Source: Hungatella hathewayi WAL-18680
Lineage (GTDB): Bacteria > Bacillota > Clostridia > Lachnospirales > Lachnospiraceae
Assembly: GCF_000235505.1 (NCBI RefSeq)
Contig: NZ_JH379027.1
Coordinates: forward strand, 3,238,723 to 3,296,849
Length of the DNA stretch: 58,127 nucleotides
Direction: 5' to 3'
Below are positions 15,470 through 25,670 of this stretch, piece after piece (the first letter of the stretch is position 1; each line of letters opens with the position of its first letter). The notes below the pieces were generated by a model. That model saw only the letters and a program-made list of their open reading frames with translations, did no database searches and was not told the origin of the DNA. Made by a program: the position numbers and the translations under genes.

Positions 15470-18400
15470 CTACCCTTTTGTGTTAGCATAGAACGCTTCA
15501 ATCTGCGCCTGCTCGCTGCTCAGTCCCTTTTCCTCCATCTGCACAATGGTGTTCATCATGCGGCGGTAGTCATGGGGAAGAATCTTCTTGAATTTGGGCA
15601 GATATTCCCCAAAGTTGTCAAGTATTTCCCGCCCTCTCTCCGAGCCGGTCAGGGCCACATGTTCCTCTATCATATCCTTTAACTCCGATACATCGTATTT
15701 GTTGGTCACTTCCTCTAAGGATACCAGCTCTTTGTTGAGGCGTTTGTATAAATCCCGCTTCTCATCCAGCACATAGGCGATACCGCCGCTCATGCCTGCC
15801 GCAAAATTCTTGCCCGTGGGGCCGAGAATCACAACACGCCCTCCGGTCATATACTCACAGCCGTGGTCTCCCACGCCCTCCACCACCGCGGTGGCTCCGG
15901 AATTTCGCACGCAGAACCGCTCACCGGCCACGCCGCTGATAAAGACCTTGCCGCTGGTCGCACCGTACAGCGCCACATTTCCAATAATAATATTGTCCTC
16001 GGCCTTGAACTTCACACCGGCCGGCGGATACACCACCAGCTTGCCGCCGGACAGTCCCTTGCCGAAATAGTCGTTGCTGTCGCCCACAAGCTCCAGGGTC
16101 AGCCCTCTCGGAATAAATGCCCCGAAGCTCTGTCCGCCGCTTCCCTTGCACTGAATGGTCAGCGTATCCTCCGGCAGTCCCTCCGGGTAAGCCCTGGTGA
16201 TCTCCGAGCCGAGAATCGTCCCCAGCGCCCGGTCCACATTGGACACCTCAATCTGCAACGTCTTCTTCTGCCCGCTGCCAATAGCCCCTTTCAGCTTCTT
16301 CAGCAGCACCTTCTCATCCACCGTATTTTCCAGATGGAAATGATAGGGCTTCTTCTCGTGATACCCGGCCAGCTTCATCCCTGCATAAGGATTATCCAGA
16401 ATATTGGACAAATCCACCCGTGACGCCCGCGGTGACGGCATCACGTCCTTCTTTTTCAGCAAATCGGTTCTTCCCACCAGTTCATCCACCGTGCGGACCC
16501 CCAGCTTCGCCATATATTCCCGCAGCTCCTGGGCCACAAAGTACATGAAATTCACCACATACTCCGGTTTTCCCTTAAAACGGGCCCTCAGCTCCGGGTT
16601 CTGGGTGGCGATTCCCACCGGGCAGGTGTCCAGGTTGCAGACTCTCATCATCACGCATCCCATGGTCACCAGCGGCGCCGTGGCAAACCCGAATTCCTCG
16701 GCTCCCAGCATGCAGGCGATGGCCACGTCGCGGCCTGTCATCAGTTTTCCGTCGGTCTCCAGAATCACCTTATCCCGCAGCCCGTTCATAATCAGCGTCT
16801 GGTGGGCCTCCGCCACGCCAAGCTCCCAGGGAAGTCCCGCATTGTAGATGGAGTTTCTGGGCGCCGCTCCGGTTCCGCCGTCGAAGGAGGACACCAAAAT
16901 CACCTGGGCTCCCGCTTTCGCCACACCGGCCGCCACGGTTCCCACGCCCGCCTCGGACACCAGCTTCACGGAGATTCTGGCCTCGGTGTTGGCATTTTTC
17001 AAATCATAAATCAGCTGGGCCAAATCCTCGATGGAATAGATATCGTGGTGAGGCGGCGGGGAAATGAGCCCCACACCGGTGGTGGAATGTCTGGTCTTCG
17101 CCACCCACGGATACACCTTTCCGCCCGGCAGCTGGCCGCCCTCGCCGGGTTTCGCCCCCTGGGCCATCTTAATCTGAATCTCCTTTGCGCTCACTAAATA
17201 CCTGGAGGTGACGCCAAACCGCCCGGAAGCCACCTGCTTGATGGCGGAGCATTTGTTCAGGCCATCCTCCGCCGGCTCCAGCCGCTCCAGACTCTCCCCG
17301 CCCTCACCGCTGTTGGACTTGCCGCCAATCCGGTTCATGGCCACCGCCAGCGTCTCATGGGCCTCCTGGGAAATGGAGCCGTAGGACATGGCCCCGGTCT
17401 TAAAGCGTTTCACAATCGACTCCACGCTCTCCACCTCCTCGATGGGAACGCCGCCCTTTTTATCAAATTTGAAATCAATGATGCTCCGCAGATTCACCGT
17501 CTGTCCCTCATCGTGAAGGGCATGGCTGTACTGCTTAAATATCTCGTAATCCCCGGTTCTGGCCGCCTCCTGAAGCAGATGGATGGTCAGCGGATTGTAG
17601 AGATGCTCCTCCTGCCCGGAGCGCAGCTTGTGGCTTCCCACGCTGTCCAGGGTCAAATCCACATCCAGTCCCAGCGGGTCGAAGGCGGAGGAATGAAGGA
17701 CACTCACATCATTTGCAATATCCTCCAGGGTAATGCCGCCCACACGGCTCACCGTATCTGTGAAATATTTATCAACCACATCCTTGGAAATGCCGATGGC
17801 CTCAAATATCTGGGCCCCCTGGTAGGACTGAATTGTGGAAATGCCCATCTTGGAGGCAATCTTCACAATCCCGTGAAGGACAGCCGAATTGTAATCGCTG
17901 ACCGCCGCATAATAATCCTTTTCCAGCATCCCCGTCTCAATTAAGTAACGGATGGACTCCTGGGCCAGATAGGGGTTGATGGCGCAGGCGCCGTATCCCA
18001 GCAGCGTTGCAAAGTGATGCACCTCTCTCGGCTCGCCGCTCTCCAATATAAGCGCCACGGAGGTCCGCTTCTTCGTCTTCACCAGATGCTGCTGGAGGGC
18101 GGACACCGCTAACAGGGACGGAATCGGCACATGGTTCTCGTCAATCTCCCTATCAGACAATATCATAATATTGGCCCCGTCCCGGTGGGCACGGTCCACC
18201 TCCAGAAACAGCCGCTCGATGGCTTTTTCCAGGGAAGTGTTTTTGTAGTAGGTAATCGGAATCACCTCCACCTTGAAGCCCGGCTTTTTCATGTATTTTA
18301 TCTTCAGCAAATCCGTGCAGGTGAGAATCGGATTATCCACCTGGAGGATTTTACAGTTCTCCGCTTTCTCCTTCAGCACATTGCCGTCCTCCCCCACATA

Positions 18401-20041
18401 GACCGTGGTGGAAGTGACAATCTCCTCCCGGATGGCGTCGATGGGCGGATTGGTCACCTGAGCGAACAGCTGCTTGAAATAGTTAAACAATGGCTGGTGC
18501 TTTTTGGACAGCACCGCCAGCGGGCTGTCGGAACCCATGGCGGAAATGGTCTCCGCCCCGTTAAGCGCCATGGGAAGTATCATGGTCTTATACTGCTCGT
18601 AGGTGTAGCCGTAGGTCTTCTGAAGCCTTGCACGCTCCTCCGCCTCCATCTGATGCACGCCCACATTGGGGATTGGCAGATCATCCATGGTCACCAGGTT
18701 GGAGTCCAGCCACTCGCCGTATGGTTTTCTTGTGGCGTAATGCATTTTCAACTCCTCATCCTCCACAATTTCACCTTTTACTGTGTCGATGAGAAGCATT
18801 TTCCCCGGTCTTAAGCGATCCTTGCGGATGATATGGTTCTGTTCCATGTCGATGGCTCCCACCTCGGAGGCCAGAATCATCTGGTCGTCGTCAGTGATGT
18901 AGTACCGGGATGGCCGGAGTCCATTTCTGTCCAGCACCGCTCCCAGCAAATCCCCGTCGCTGAACACGATGGAGGCCGGGCCGTCCCACGGTTCCATCAT
19001 GGTGGCGTAATAGTGGTAGAAATCCCGCACCTCCTGGGGCATGGACTTGTCGTGGCCCCAGGGCGCCGGAATGGTTATCATCACCGCCAGGGGCAATTCC
19101 ATGCCGCTCATCATCATAAACTCCAGGGCATTGTCAAGCATGGCCGAATCGGAGCCCTCCTGGTTGATAATGGGGAGGACCTTGTGCATCTGGGACTTGA
19201 AGAACTCGGATTCCATGGTCTCCTCCCTGGCCAGCATTTTGTCCACATTTCCCCGGATGGTGTTGATCTCCCCGTTGTGGACGATGATGCGGTTGGGGTG
19301 GGCCCGCATCCAGCTGGGGTTGGTGTTGGTGCTGAACCGGGAGTGAACCGATGCCAGGGCGGACTCGTAGTCCTTATCCTGAAGGTCCGGAAAGAAGCGG
19401 CGAAGCTCCTTCACCAGAAACATGCCTTTGTAGACAATGGTCCGGCTGCTTAGGGATACCACATAAGTGTTGTCATTACTCTGCTCAAACACCCGTCTCG
19501 CCACATACAGCATCCGGTCAAAGTCCAGCCCTTTTGACACTTCCGCCGGTTTCCTGATAAAGCACTGGAGAATGCAGGGCATCCGCTCCACCGCCTTTTT
19601 GCCAATCAGTTCCGGGTGGGTGGGGACTTCACGCCAGCCAAGGAAGTCCAGCCCCTCCTTGCTCACGATAATCTCAAACATTTTCATAGCCTGGTTGCGG
19701 GATAATGCGTCCTGTGGGAAGAAGAACATTCCCACGCCGTACTCCCGCTCCTCCCCCAGATGAATCCCCAGCGGCTTCGTCACCTTCCGGAAGAATTTGT
19801 GGGATATCTGAAGCATGATGCCGACGCCGTCGCCGGTCTTGCCATCGCCGTCCTTGCCGGCCCTGTGCTCTAAATTTTCCACGATATGGAGCGCCTGCTC
19901 CACGGTCTTGTGGGTCTTGATTCCTTTGATATTGGCCACCGCCCCGATGCCGCAGTTGTCATGCTCAAATCTGGCGTCATAAAGTCCTGGCGCGCGGGCT
20001 GGTGTCTGTCTCATCTCCGTAGTCTGCTGATATCCATCCAT
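15470..20041 (-). CDS. gltB: Glutamate synthase large subunit
   Basis: This 1523-aa enzyme is normal length for the bacterial alpha subunit. A 29-residue propeptide precedes the glutaminase nucleophile C30 (EHDNCGIGAV). The order is class II amidotransferase domain (about 30-430), central domain, FMN-binding synthase domain (about 830-1210) and C-terminal beta-helix GXGXG domain. The FMN region contains SYGSISQEAHETLA, GEGGQLPGGKV and GGTGAAPRNS. The 3Fe-4S cysteines are in CVMMRVCNLDTCPVG. AAAGGA precedes the ATG. Together with gltD it assimilates ammonia via glutamine. Confidence 0.97.
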   Translation of the reverse strand: MDGYQQTTEMRQTPARAPGLYDARFEHDNCGIGAVANIKGIKTHKTVEQALHIVENLEHRAGKDGDGKTGDGVGIMLQISHKFFRKVTKPLGIHLGEEREYGVGMFFFPQDALSRNQAMKMFEIIVSKEGLDFLGWREVPTHPELIGKKAVERMPCILQCFIRKPAEVSKGLDFDRMLYVARRVFEQSNDNTYVVSLSSRTIVYKGMFLVKELRRFFPDLQDKDYESALASVHSRFSTNTNPSWMRAHPNRIIVHNGEINTIRGNVDKMLAREETMESEFFKSQMHKVLPIINQEGSDSAMLDNALEFMMMSGMELPLAVMITIPAPWGHDKSMPQEVRDFYHYYATMMEPWDGPASIVFSDGDLLGAVLDRNGLRPSRYYITDDDQMILASEVGAIDMEQNHIIRKDRLRPGKMLLIDTVKGEIVEDEELKMHYATRKPYGEWLDSNLVTMDDLPIPNVGVHQMEAEERARLQKTYGYTYEQYKTMILPMALNGAETISAMGSDSPLAVLSKKHQPLFNYFKQLFAQVTNPPIDAIREEIVTSTTVYVGEDGNVLKEKAENCKILQVDNPILTCTDLLKIKYMKKPGFKVEVIPITYYKNTSLEKAIERLFLEVDRAHRDGANIMILSDREIDENHVPIPSLLAVSALQQHLVKTKKRTSVALILESGEPREVHHFATLLGYGACAINPYLAQESIRYLIETGMLEKDYYAAVSDYNSAVLHGIVKIASKMGISTIQSYQGAQIFEAIGISKDVVDKYFTDTVSRVGGITLEDIANDVSVLHSSAFDPLGLDVDLTLDSVGSHKLRSGQEEHLYNPLTIHLLQEAARTGDYEIFKQYSHALHDEGQTVNLRSIIDFKFDKKGGVPIEEVESVESIVKRFKTGAMSYGSISQEAHETLAVAMNRIGGKSNSGEGGESLERLEPAEDGLNKCSAIKQVASGRFGVTSRYLVSAKEIQIKMAQGAKPGEGGQLPGGKVYPWVAKTRHSTTGVGLISPPPHHDIYSIEDLAQLIYDLKNANTEARISVKLVSEAGVGTVAAGVAKAGAQVILVSSFDGGTGAAPRNSIYNAGLPWELGVAEAHQTLIMNGLRDKVILETDGKLMTGRDVAIACMLGAEEFGFATAPLVTMGCVMMRVCNLDTCPVGIATQNPELRARFKGKPEYVVNFMYFVAQELREYMAKLGVRTVDELVGRTDLLKKKDVMPSPRASRVDLSNILDNPYAGMKLAGYHEKKPYHFHLENTVDEKVLLKKLKGAIGSGQKKTLQIEVSNVDRALGTILGSEITRAYPEGLPEDTLTIQCKGSGGQSFGAFIPRGLTLELVGDSNDYFGKGLSGGKLVVYPPAGVKFKAEDNIIIGNVALYGATSGKVFISGVAGERFCVRNSGATAVVEGVGDHGCEYMTGGRVVILGPTGKNFAAGMSGGIAYVLDEKRDLYKRLNKELVSLEEVTNKYDVSELKDMIEEHVALTGSERGREILDNFGEYLPKFKKILPHDYRRMMNTIVQMEEKGLSSEQAQIEAFYANTKG

Positions 20042-20096
20042 CTATCTATTTCCTTTCTCATTTTCCATAATCGATAACATGATCCGCAACAAAAAA

Positions 20097-20130
20097 GAGA
20101 GCTTCGCACTGATTCCTGTGCAAAGCTCCC
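20097..20130 (-). terminator. Terminator after the HPr gene
   Basis: On the minus strand GAGCTTTGCAC pairs with GTGCGAAGCTC (one mismatch), followed by TCTTTTTTG. It separates the HPr gene from gltB. Confidence 0.85.
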
Positions 20131-20157
20131 TCGCTTTTCTCAATTGATATTCTGTTA

Positions 20158-20424
20158 TTACATCTCGCCCAGACCAGACTCGATTGCTCCGGAAACGGTC
20201 TCCATCGCCTCTGCCTCGTCCTCGCCGTCACAAATTAAAGTGATCTCCGTACCGGACTTGATTCCTGCCGCCATTACGTTCAGAACACTCTTTGCAACGA
20301 TTCTTTTCTCTCCACACTCGATAATAACGTCACATTTAAACTTCATCGCTGTCTGGGATAATACACCCGCTGGTCTTAAATGAAGTCCTGATGGGTTCAC
20401 TACTGTTAAGGTCTTTTTTAACAT
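20158..20424 (-). CDS. ptsH: HPr family phosphocarrier protein
   Basis: This 88-aa cytoplasmic PTS phosphocarrier takes phosphate from enzyme I on H15 (SGLHLRPAG) and passes it to sugar-specific EIIA proteins. The regulatory serine S46 (AKSVLNVM), target of HPr kinase in Firmicutes, is also present, so it should act in carbon catabolite control. The usual MSLG after it is MAAG here, a mild deviation. The gene is monocistronic, with its own terminator, and is not beside enzyme I. Confidence 0.93.
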   Translation of the reverse strand: MLKKTLTVVNPSGLHLRPAGVLSQTAMKFKCDVIIECGEKRIVAKSVLNVMAAGIKSGTEITLICDGEDEAEAMETVSGAIESGLGEM

Positions 20425-20520
20425 TGTATCAATCTCCTTTATCCTTAATTTAATACTTCCCTCTTATAGTCTTCGGTAATCTGAATCCTATTAAAAGTTT
20501 ATTACAAATCCCCACCCATG

Positions 20521-21162
20521 TCAAGCACGAATAGAGTATACACACCCACAATAATTCTGCCGGTACAGTCCGTATTCCTCCGAGAGCTGGGTGGAGCGCT
20601 TATATCCCTCCCGTTTTTTGAAATCCGACGGCAGAAATTTCACACCGTACTCCCTTCCCATGGCCTCTCCAATCTCGTTGAGCTTCTGGGCTGACTTTAA
20701 CGGGCTGATGGTCAGCGTGGTGGTAAAATAGTCGTATCCGCCCGCCTTCGCCACCTTAGCAGTCTCGCAGAGGCGCATCTCGTAGCATTTCATACAGCGG
20801 GCGCCGCCCTCCGGCTCCTTCTCAAGCCCCTTCACCACCTGGTGAAATTCCTCCGGCTCGTAGGCCCCGGCCACCAGATGCACCGGGTGCTTAAACTCCA
20901 TGCGCTCAATCAGGCTTTTCTGCTCCTTCACCCGCTTCATGTACTCCTCCGTCGGGAAAATGTTGGGGTTATAGTAGTAAACCGTAATGTCAAAATACTG
21001 GGACAGATATTCCAGCACATAGCTGCTACATGGCGCGCAGCAGCTGTGAAGCAAAAGCCTGGGGACCTTCCCCTCCTTCTCCTGCTCACGGATTATGACA
21101 TCCAGTTCCTTCTGATAGTTTCTCTGATGCTGGTTCTGATTCATACCCTTCTCACCGTTCAT
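20521..21162 (-). CDS. queH: Epoxyqueuosine reductase QueH
   Basis: This 213-aa enzyme catalyses the last step of queuosine synthesis on tRNA, in the non-homologous QueH (DUF208) form. The 4Fe-4S and catalytic cysteines are in LLHSCCAPCSS and in RCMKCYEMRL. The YNPNIFPTEEY and TTTLTISPLKS boxes are typical of the family. The start is placed at ATG 21162 because AGGAGG lies eight bases upstream; a longer frame extends to 21246. Its neighbours, HPr and RpoD, are functionally unrelated. Confidence 0.93.
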   Translation of the reverse strand: MNGEKGMNQNQHQRNYQKELDVIIREQEKEGKVPRLLLHSCCAPCSSYVLEYLSQYFDITVYYYNPNIFPTEEYMKRVKEQKSLIERMEFKHPVHLVAGAYEPEEFHQVVKGLEKEPEGGARCMKCYEMRLCETAKVAKAGGYDYFTTTLTISPLKSAQKLNEIGEAMGREYGVKFLPSDFKKREGYKRSTQLSEEYGLYRQNYCGCVYSIRA

Positions 21163-21262
21163 CTTCGCGACCTCCTGCGCACTCTTCCACGGCCAAGCCT
21201 GTGACAAGTCCCAGGCGGTCTTCTCCTTGTTTCGCTTGTTATGCAAAATCCGCTCGCTTATG

Positions 21263-21294
21263 CAAAAAGAGAGTGTAAAAACTTCTTACACTCC
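21263..21294 (-). terminator. Terminator after rpoD
   Basis: On the minus strand GAGTGTAA pairs with TTACACTC, followed by a TTTTT run. It lies 15 bp after the rpoD stop codon. Confidence 0.88.
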
Positions 21295-21308
21295 CCACTG
21301 TCTGCCAA

Positions 21309-22439
21309 TTACAGGAAATCACGGATACGTTTGCTGCGAACCGGATTTCTCAGTTTCCGAAGAGCCTTCGCCTCAATCTGGCGGATACGCTCACGGGTAA
21401 CATTGAACTCCTTGCCCACTTCCTCCAGTGTTCTCGGATGTCCATCCTCCAGGCCGAAACGCAGGACGATAACCTGACGCTCCCTCTCCTTCAAATCTCC
21501 CAGCAATGCATCGATATGCTCCCGCAGCATCACGGACTCCACATTGCCCTCCGGTGTCACCACGTTGCTGTCAGCCACGAAATCGCCCAGGTTGGAGTCA
21601 TCCTCCTCACCGATAGGCGTCTCTAAAGAAGCCGGCTCTCTGGCAATCTGCATAATCTCCATCACCTTGTCTTCCGACATCTCAAGGGCCTCGGCCAGCT
21701 CCGTCACAGACGGCTCATAGCCCAGTTCCAGGGTAAGTTTTCTCTGCATTTTGGACATCTTGTTGATGGTTTCCACCATGTGTACAGGAACGCGGATGGT
21801 TCTTGCCTGGTCGGCCAGAGCTCTCGTTACGGACTGACGAATCCACCAAGTCGCGTATGTACTCAACTTATATCCCTTTGTATAATCAAATTTCTCGACA
21901 CCCTTGATAAGCCCTAAGTTTCCCTCCTGCACCAAATCCAGGAAGCTCATGCCCCTGCCGGTATACCGCTTGGCGATACTGACAACAAGACGAAGGTTCG
22001 CCTCAATCAGACGCTCTTTCGCCGAATCATCCCCATCTGCCTTCCGTTTGGCAAGCTCCAGTTCCTCGTCTGCGCTGAGCAGCGGAACCGTACCGATTTC
22101 CTTCAGATACATGCGGACCGGGTCTTCCGTTCCGATACCTTCCAGCAAATCAATGGCGTCCAAATCAATGTCTTCTTCCTCCACATCCTTCATGAAGGTA
22201 TCATCATCCACCTCATCCAGAAGCAGAGAGTCATCCACCAGAAGGCTGTCATCAATCACCGGGATTACATCAATATTGTGACTTTCCAGATAGCTGTAAA
22301 TCTGCTCCATCTGTTCGGTCGAGAGATTATCCCCTATAAAAAAGTTATTAATCTCAGTTACATCTAACGCCTGGTGCTTCCCTTTCGAAAGTTCAACCAG
22401 TTTCTCCAGTTTTTCTAAAAAATTATCTTTTTCCACCAA
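21309..22439 (-). CDS. rpoD: Primary RNA polymerase sigma factor
   Basis: This housekeeping sigma-70 of about 376 aa shows region 1.1 (about residues 5-55), an acidic linker (about 60-85), region 1.2, region 2, region 3 and region 4. Region 2 includes [19 protein letters not shown] and [10 protein letters not shown]. Region 3 starts near [11 protein letters not shown]. Region 4 has the [21 protein letters not shown]. The start is uncertain: TTG 22439 or GTG 22436, both after AAAGGA. An in-frame TTG at 22454 would include the ribosome site in the gene. dnaG is not adjacent, unlike in many Firmicutes. Confidence 0.95.
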   Translation of the reverse strand: MVEKDNFLEKLEKLVELSKGKHQALDVTEINNFFIGDNLSTEQMEQIYSYLESHNIDVIPVIDDSLLVDDSLLLDEVDDDTFMKDVEEEDIDLDAIDLLEGIGTEDPVRMYLKEIGTVPLLSADEELELAKRKADGDDSAKERLIEANLRLVVSIAKRYTGRGMSFLDLVQEGNLGLIKGVEKFDYTKGYKLSTYATWWIRQSVTRALADQARTIRVPVHMVETINKMSKMQRKLTLELGYEPSVTELAEALEMSEDKVMEIMQIAREPASLETPIGEEDDSNLGDFVADSNVVTPEGNVESVMLREHIDALLGDLKERERQVIVLRFGLEDGHPRTLEEVGKEFNVTRERIRQIEAKALRKLRNPVRSKRIRDFL

Positions 22440-22513
22440 GTAACGTCCTTTCAAATTTATAATCCCTTAAACGCCTACACAACTAGTCATTATATACTAC
22501 CGTCCTCTATTTT

Positions 22514-23416
22514 TCAACTTTTTTTTACAAGACTCGCCATAATTTCTATCTTTCGCGATAAATTCTCCACTTCCACCTCGGTATGACTGCCTCCAAACTC
22601 CCCGTCCAGCACCCAGTCCACCGGCTCCTCCGAGGTAATCCGCAGATACGAAGTCTTGAATTTATGCACATACTCGTTCTGCTCCTCTTTTAAGAACATA
22701 TAGGAAATGATATTGCTCAAATCCAGCGGCGTCTTGGGGGTGCGGATCATCAGAACCTCGAAAAGTCCGTCATTTAAAGCCACATCCTGGGTCACCAGCC
22801 CCTTAAATCCACCCACGCTGATGGTGTTGGTCACCATGCCGAAGATAAAATCGCCTTCCAGCGCGAAGTCCTCCGCCTCAATCCTCATATTGTAGGATTT
22901 CAGATTGACCAGGCTCTTGACCCCTTCCAGCATGTAGGCCTGGTGTCCCAGCACGTTTTTCTTGTCCTGGGGCGTCAGATAGGAGACCTCCGTAAATGCT
23001 CCGAACCCGGCCACATACACAAAATACCTATCCCCGCAGAACCGGCCGATGTCGATGGGATAACGGACGCCCTCCATCACATTGGCCGCCGCCGCTCTCA
23101 TATTGGAGGGAATGCGAAGGCTGGACGCGAAATCGTTGGTGGAGCCCGACGGGATATAGCCGAGCACCGGCGGCTGTTCCAGCTCCATCATGCCGGATAT
23201 GGTCTCGCTGAGGGTGCCGTCACCGCCGCTGCACACAATCATATCCACCCCGCCGCCGTACAGGGCCGCCCTGTCTCTGGCGTCCAGCGGGGCCTGGGTG
23301 ATATGAACCTGGCACTCCCATCCCGCCTTTGTGAAAATATCAAGAATATCCAGCAGCCTGTTCTTAATCTGGGCTTTCCCGGAACGCGGATTCACGATAA
23401 ACAACAGTTTACTCAT
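22514..23416 (-). CDS. Diacylglycerol/lipid kinase (DagK/YegS family)
   Basis: This 300-aa soluble ATP-dependent lipid kinase carries the P-loop-like NPRSGKA start, the nucleotide motif VCSGGDGTLSE (about residues 60-70) and the GSTNDFA motif (about 92-98). It likely phosphorylates diacylglycerol during phospholipid and lipoteichoic acid turnover. It lies 24 bp downstream of mutY on the same strand. The annotation as DgkB rather than another YegS-type kinase cannot be resolved from sequence alone. Confidence 0.9.
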   Translation of the reverse strand: MSKLLFIVNPRSGKAQIKNRLLDILDIFTKAGWECQVHITQAPLDARDRAALYGGGVDMIVCSGGDGTLSETISGMMELEQPPVLGYIPSGSTNDFASSLRIPSNMRAAAANVMEGVRYPIDIGRFCGDRYFVYVAGFGAFTEVSYLTPQDKKNVLGHQAYMLEGVKSLVNLKSYNMRIEAEDFALEGDFIFGMVTNTISVGGFKGLVTQDVALNDGLFEVLMIRTPKTPLDLSNIISYMFLKEEQNEYVHKFKTSYLRITSEEPVDWVLDGEFGGSHTEVEVENLSRKIEIMASLVKKS

Positions 23417-23440
23417 GAAATATCTCTCCTCTCATGGTTC

Positions 23441-24541
23441 TCAAAATACCAGCTTTGTATACGCCAAAAATGCATTTGGAAGGGGATATTTCGTCTTTAT
23501 CTCCTCTTTTTCCACCATCATGTAGTCTTCCGGCGCATTTCCTTCTATTTTAACACGGTATCCCGACATGTGCCACTCCACGTGGCTGAAAATATGTTTT
23601 GCCGACGGAAGGGGTATCATGCCGATAACATGTCCACCTGCCGAGGTGACAAACCGCTCGATTTCCGCCTCTCCCAAATGGCCTTCCAGATTGGGAAATT
23701 CATAGAGGGAGGCCAACAGCCCCTTATCCGGCCGCTTCTGGATGGCAATCCTGTCCCCCGATTCCAGCAGGAGAATGGTTCTCTCCTCAATCTTTCTCGG
23801 TTTCTTCGGCGCTTTGTAGGGAATCCTGTCTGTCAGATTGTGGCGTTTGGCCAGGCAGATGGACTCCAACGGACACTCGCCGCATTTGGGCTGGCCGTTT
23901 GGCACGCAGATGATGGCGCCTATCTCAATCATTCCCTGGTTGAAGGCGCTGGCCCTGCCGGCCGGTATCACCTGGCGCAGGGAATCCTCCATCTGTTTCT
24001 TCACCGACTGCTTTAAGATGTCCTCCTCGCTTGCCAGCACCCGGGACAGCACCCGCAGCACATTGCCGTCCACCGCCGGAACGGGAATTCCATAGGCGAT
24101 GGAGGCGATGGCTCCCGCCGTGTAGCTTCCAATCCCCGGCAGCTTCAAAAGCTCCTCGTAGGACGGGGGCAGCTGGCCGCCATATTCTTCCACAATCACC
24201 TGAGCCGCCTTCTGAAGATTTCTGGCCCGGTTGTAGTAGCCCAGTCCTTCCCACAGCTTTAAAAGCTGGTCCTCCGGCACCTTCGCCAGATGCTCCACCG
24301 TTGGAAGGGCCTCCATGAAACGGTTGAAATAGGGCTTCACCGCCTCCACACGGGTCTGCTGGAGCATTATCTCCGATATCCACACCCGGTAGGGCGCCGG
24401 CTCCTCCCGCCATGGAAGGATACGGCGGTTCCCCTCGTACCAGGCAAGAAGCGGGCCGCTGATGGCCGCAAGACGTTCTTCCCGGTCAAGGGGGGCGTCC
24501 TCCCGCTCCAGTACCTTCAGTTTCTCATAAATGTTATTCAT
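23441..24541 (-). CDS. mutY: A/G-specific adenine glycosylase MutY
   Basis: This 366-aa base-excision repair glycosylase removes adenine mispaired with 8-oxoguanine. The catalytic glutamate is in WISEIMLQQTRV, the helix-hairpin-helix with GVD-type aspartate in LPGIGSYTAGAI and PAVDGNVLRVLSR. The 4Fe-4S ligands follow the C-x6-C-x2-C-x5-C spacing ending in CGECPLESIC. The C-terminal NUDIX-like domain (about 235-366) recognises the oxidised guanine. Length and order are normal for the family. The N-terminus carries about 20 extra residues. Confidence 0.95.
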   Translation of the reverse strand: MNNIYEKLKVLEREDAPLDREERLAAISGPLLAWYEGNRRILPWREEPAPYRVWISEIMLQQTRVEAVKPYFNRFMEALPTVEHLAKVPEDQLLKLWEGLGYYNRARNLQKAAQVIVEEYGGQLPPSYEELLKLPGIGSYTAGAIASIAYGIPVPAVDGNVLRVLSRVLASEEDILKQSVKKQMEDSLRQVIPAGRASAFNQGMIEIGAIICVPNGQPKCGECPLESICLAKRHNLTDRIPYKAPKKPRKIEERTILLLESGDRIAIQKRPDKGLLASLYEFPNLEGHLGEAEIERFVTSAGGHVIGMIPLPSAKHIFSHVEWHMSGYRVKIEGNAPEDYMMVEKEEIKTKYPLPNAFLAYTKLVF

Positions 24542-24630
24542 GTTTATCCTCTCATTCAGCAGAAAAAGGTGGCGCCGCAGATTTTCTAGCAGCTCCCCCT
24601 GATTCCCCCAAATTCCTATATCTGATTTAC

Positions 24631-24678
24631 GTCATTGTTAATGTCATTTTTAATGTCATTTTTTCTGTCGTTGTGTAA
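24631..24678. repeat. Four tandem 12-bp repeats between birA and mutY
   Basis: The units are GTCATTGTTAAT, GTCATTTTTAAT, GTCATTTTTTCT and GTCGTTGTGTAA. They lie in the gap after the birA stop and upstream of mutY. The first two differ by one base and later units decay. They could be a slippage-generated spacer or a binding array. Confidence 0.7.
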
Positions 24679-24684
24679 CCAAAT

Positions 24685-25665
24685 CTACACATATCCGTAG
24701 ATTCCTCTCACGGATACTTCCCCGGAAAACACATGGTTCACGGTTCCGTCTCTCAGTTGTACCAGAAGTTCCCCTGTTTTGTCAATCCCCAGACTGATTC
24801 CCCGGTACTCTCCGGCAGGCGAAAGCACCATCACTTCCCGTCCTCGGTTGACCAGGTGCTCCTCATACTCCTTAAGGAGACCGGACAAATCGCCGCACTC
24901 CAGAAACATCTGGTAATACCGGTCCATATGCTTCATCACCGCCGCAATCACCCTGCTGCGGACCACGGTCTGGCCGGATTCCAGATACAGAGACGTGGCC
25001 TTCTCCCGGATATCCTCCGGAAACTCCCGGATATTGGCATTGATTCCCATACCAATTACCACATAACTGATATGATCCAGCTCGGTACTCATCTCCGTGA
25101 GAATCCCACAGATTTTCTTCCCGTTCATCACAATATCGTTGGGCCACTTGATGCCGCTGTCAAGACCTGTGGCCTCCTTGATGCCTTTCACCACAGCCAT
25201 GGCCGCCACCAGCGTCAGCATGGACGCGCCGGACGGTGGAATGTCGGGCCGGAGAAGCAGACTCATCCAGATGCCGGTGCCCCGCTCCGACACCCAGCCT
25301 CTTCCCCGCCGTCCCTTTCCAGCAGTCTGATAATCGGCAGTCACTAAAGTTCCCTCCGGCGCTCCCTCCTCACCCAGCCGTTTGGCCCGGTTGTTGGTGG
25401 AATCCAGCTCCTCGTGGTACTCCAGATGGCTACCCGCCAGTCCGCCTTCTATCTGGCTTTTCAGCTCTGCCTCCGTGATGACGTCCGCCGCCGACACCAG
25501 GCGGTAGCCCCGGTTGGACACCGCCTCTATCTGGTAGCCCTCCTCCCGCAGCTGTTTCATCACCTTCCAAACCGCCGTTCTGGATACCCCCAGACTGTCG
25601 CACAGCTCCTGGCCTGACAGATAGCCGCTGCTCTCTCTCAGTAATTTCAGTATCTCCGTCTTCAA
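24685..25665 (-). CDS. birA: Biotin-protein ligase and biotin operon repressor
   Basis: This 326-aa protein has an N-terminal winged helix (residues 1-60; SGQELCDSLGVSRTAVWK), the biotin ligase core with GKGRRGRGWVS (adenylate loop) and IKWPNDIVMNGKKICG (catalytic lysine), and a C-terminal SH3-like domain. It joins biotin to carboxylase carrier proteins and, through the winged helix, probably represses biotin genes. It lies 5 bp downstream of the small membrane-protein gene. Confidence 0.95.
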   Translation of the reverse strand: MKTEILKLLRESSGYLSGQELCDSLGVSRTAVWKVMKQLREEGYQIEAVSNRGYRLVSAADVITEAELKSQIEGGLAGSHLEYHEELDSTNNRAKRLGEEGAPEGTLVTADYQTAGKGRRGRGWVSERGTGIWMSLLLRPDIPPSGASMLTLVAAMAVVKGIKEATGLDSGIKWPNDIVMNGKKICGILTEMSTELDHISYVVIGMGINANIREFPEDIREKATSLYLESGQTVVRSRVIAAVMKHMDRYYQMFLECGDLSGLLKEYEEHLVNRGREVMVLSPAGEYRGISLGIDKTGELLVQLRDGTVNHVFSGEVSVRGIYGYV

Positions 25666-25670
25666 ACCAT

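Noticed and set aside
17357-17944. Plus-strand ORFs of up to 227 codons opposite gltB
   Set aside because: They have no ribosome sites or recognisable domains and lie entirely within the well-conserved gltB gene.
20158-20424. HPr-like protein lacking the regulatory serine
   Set aside because: Counting residues places serine at position 46 (AKSVLNVM), so the kinase site is present; only the following MSLG is changed.
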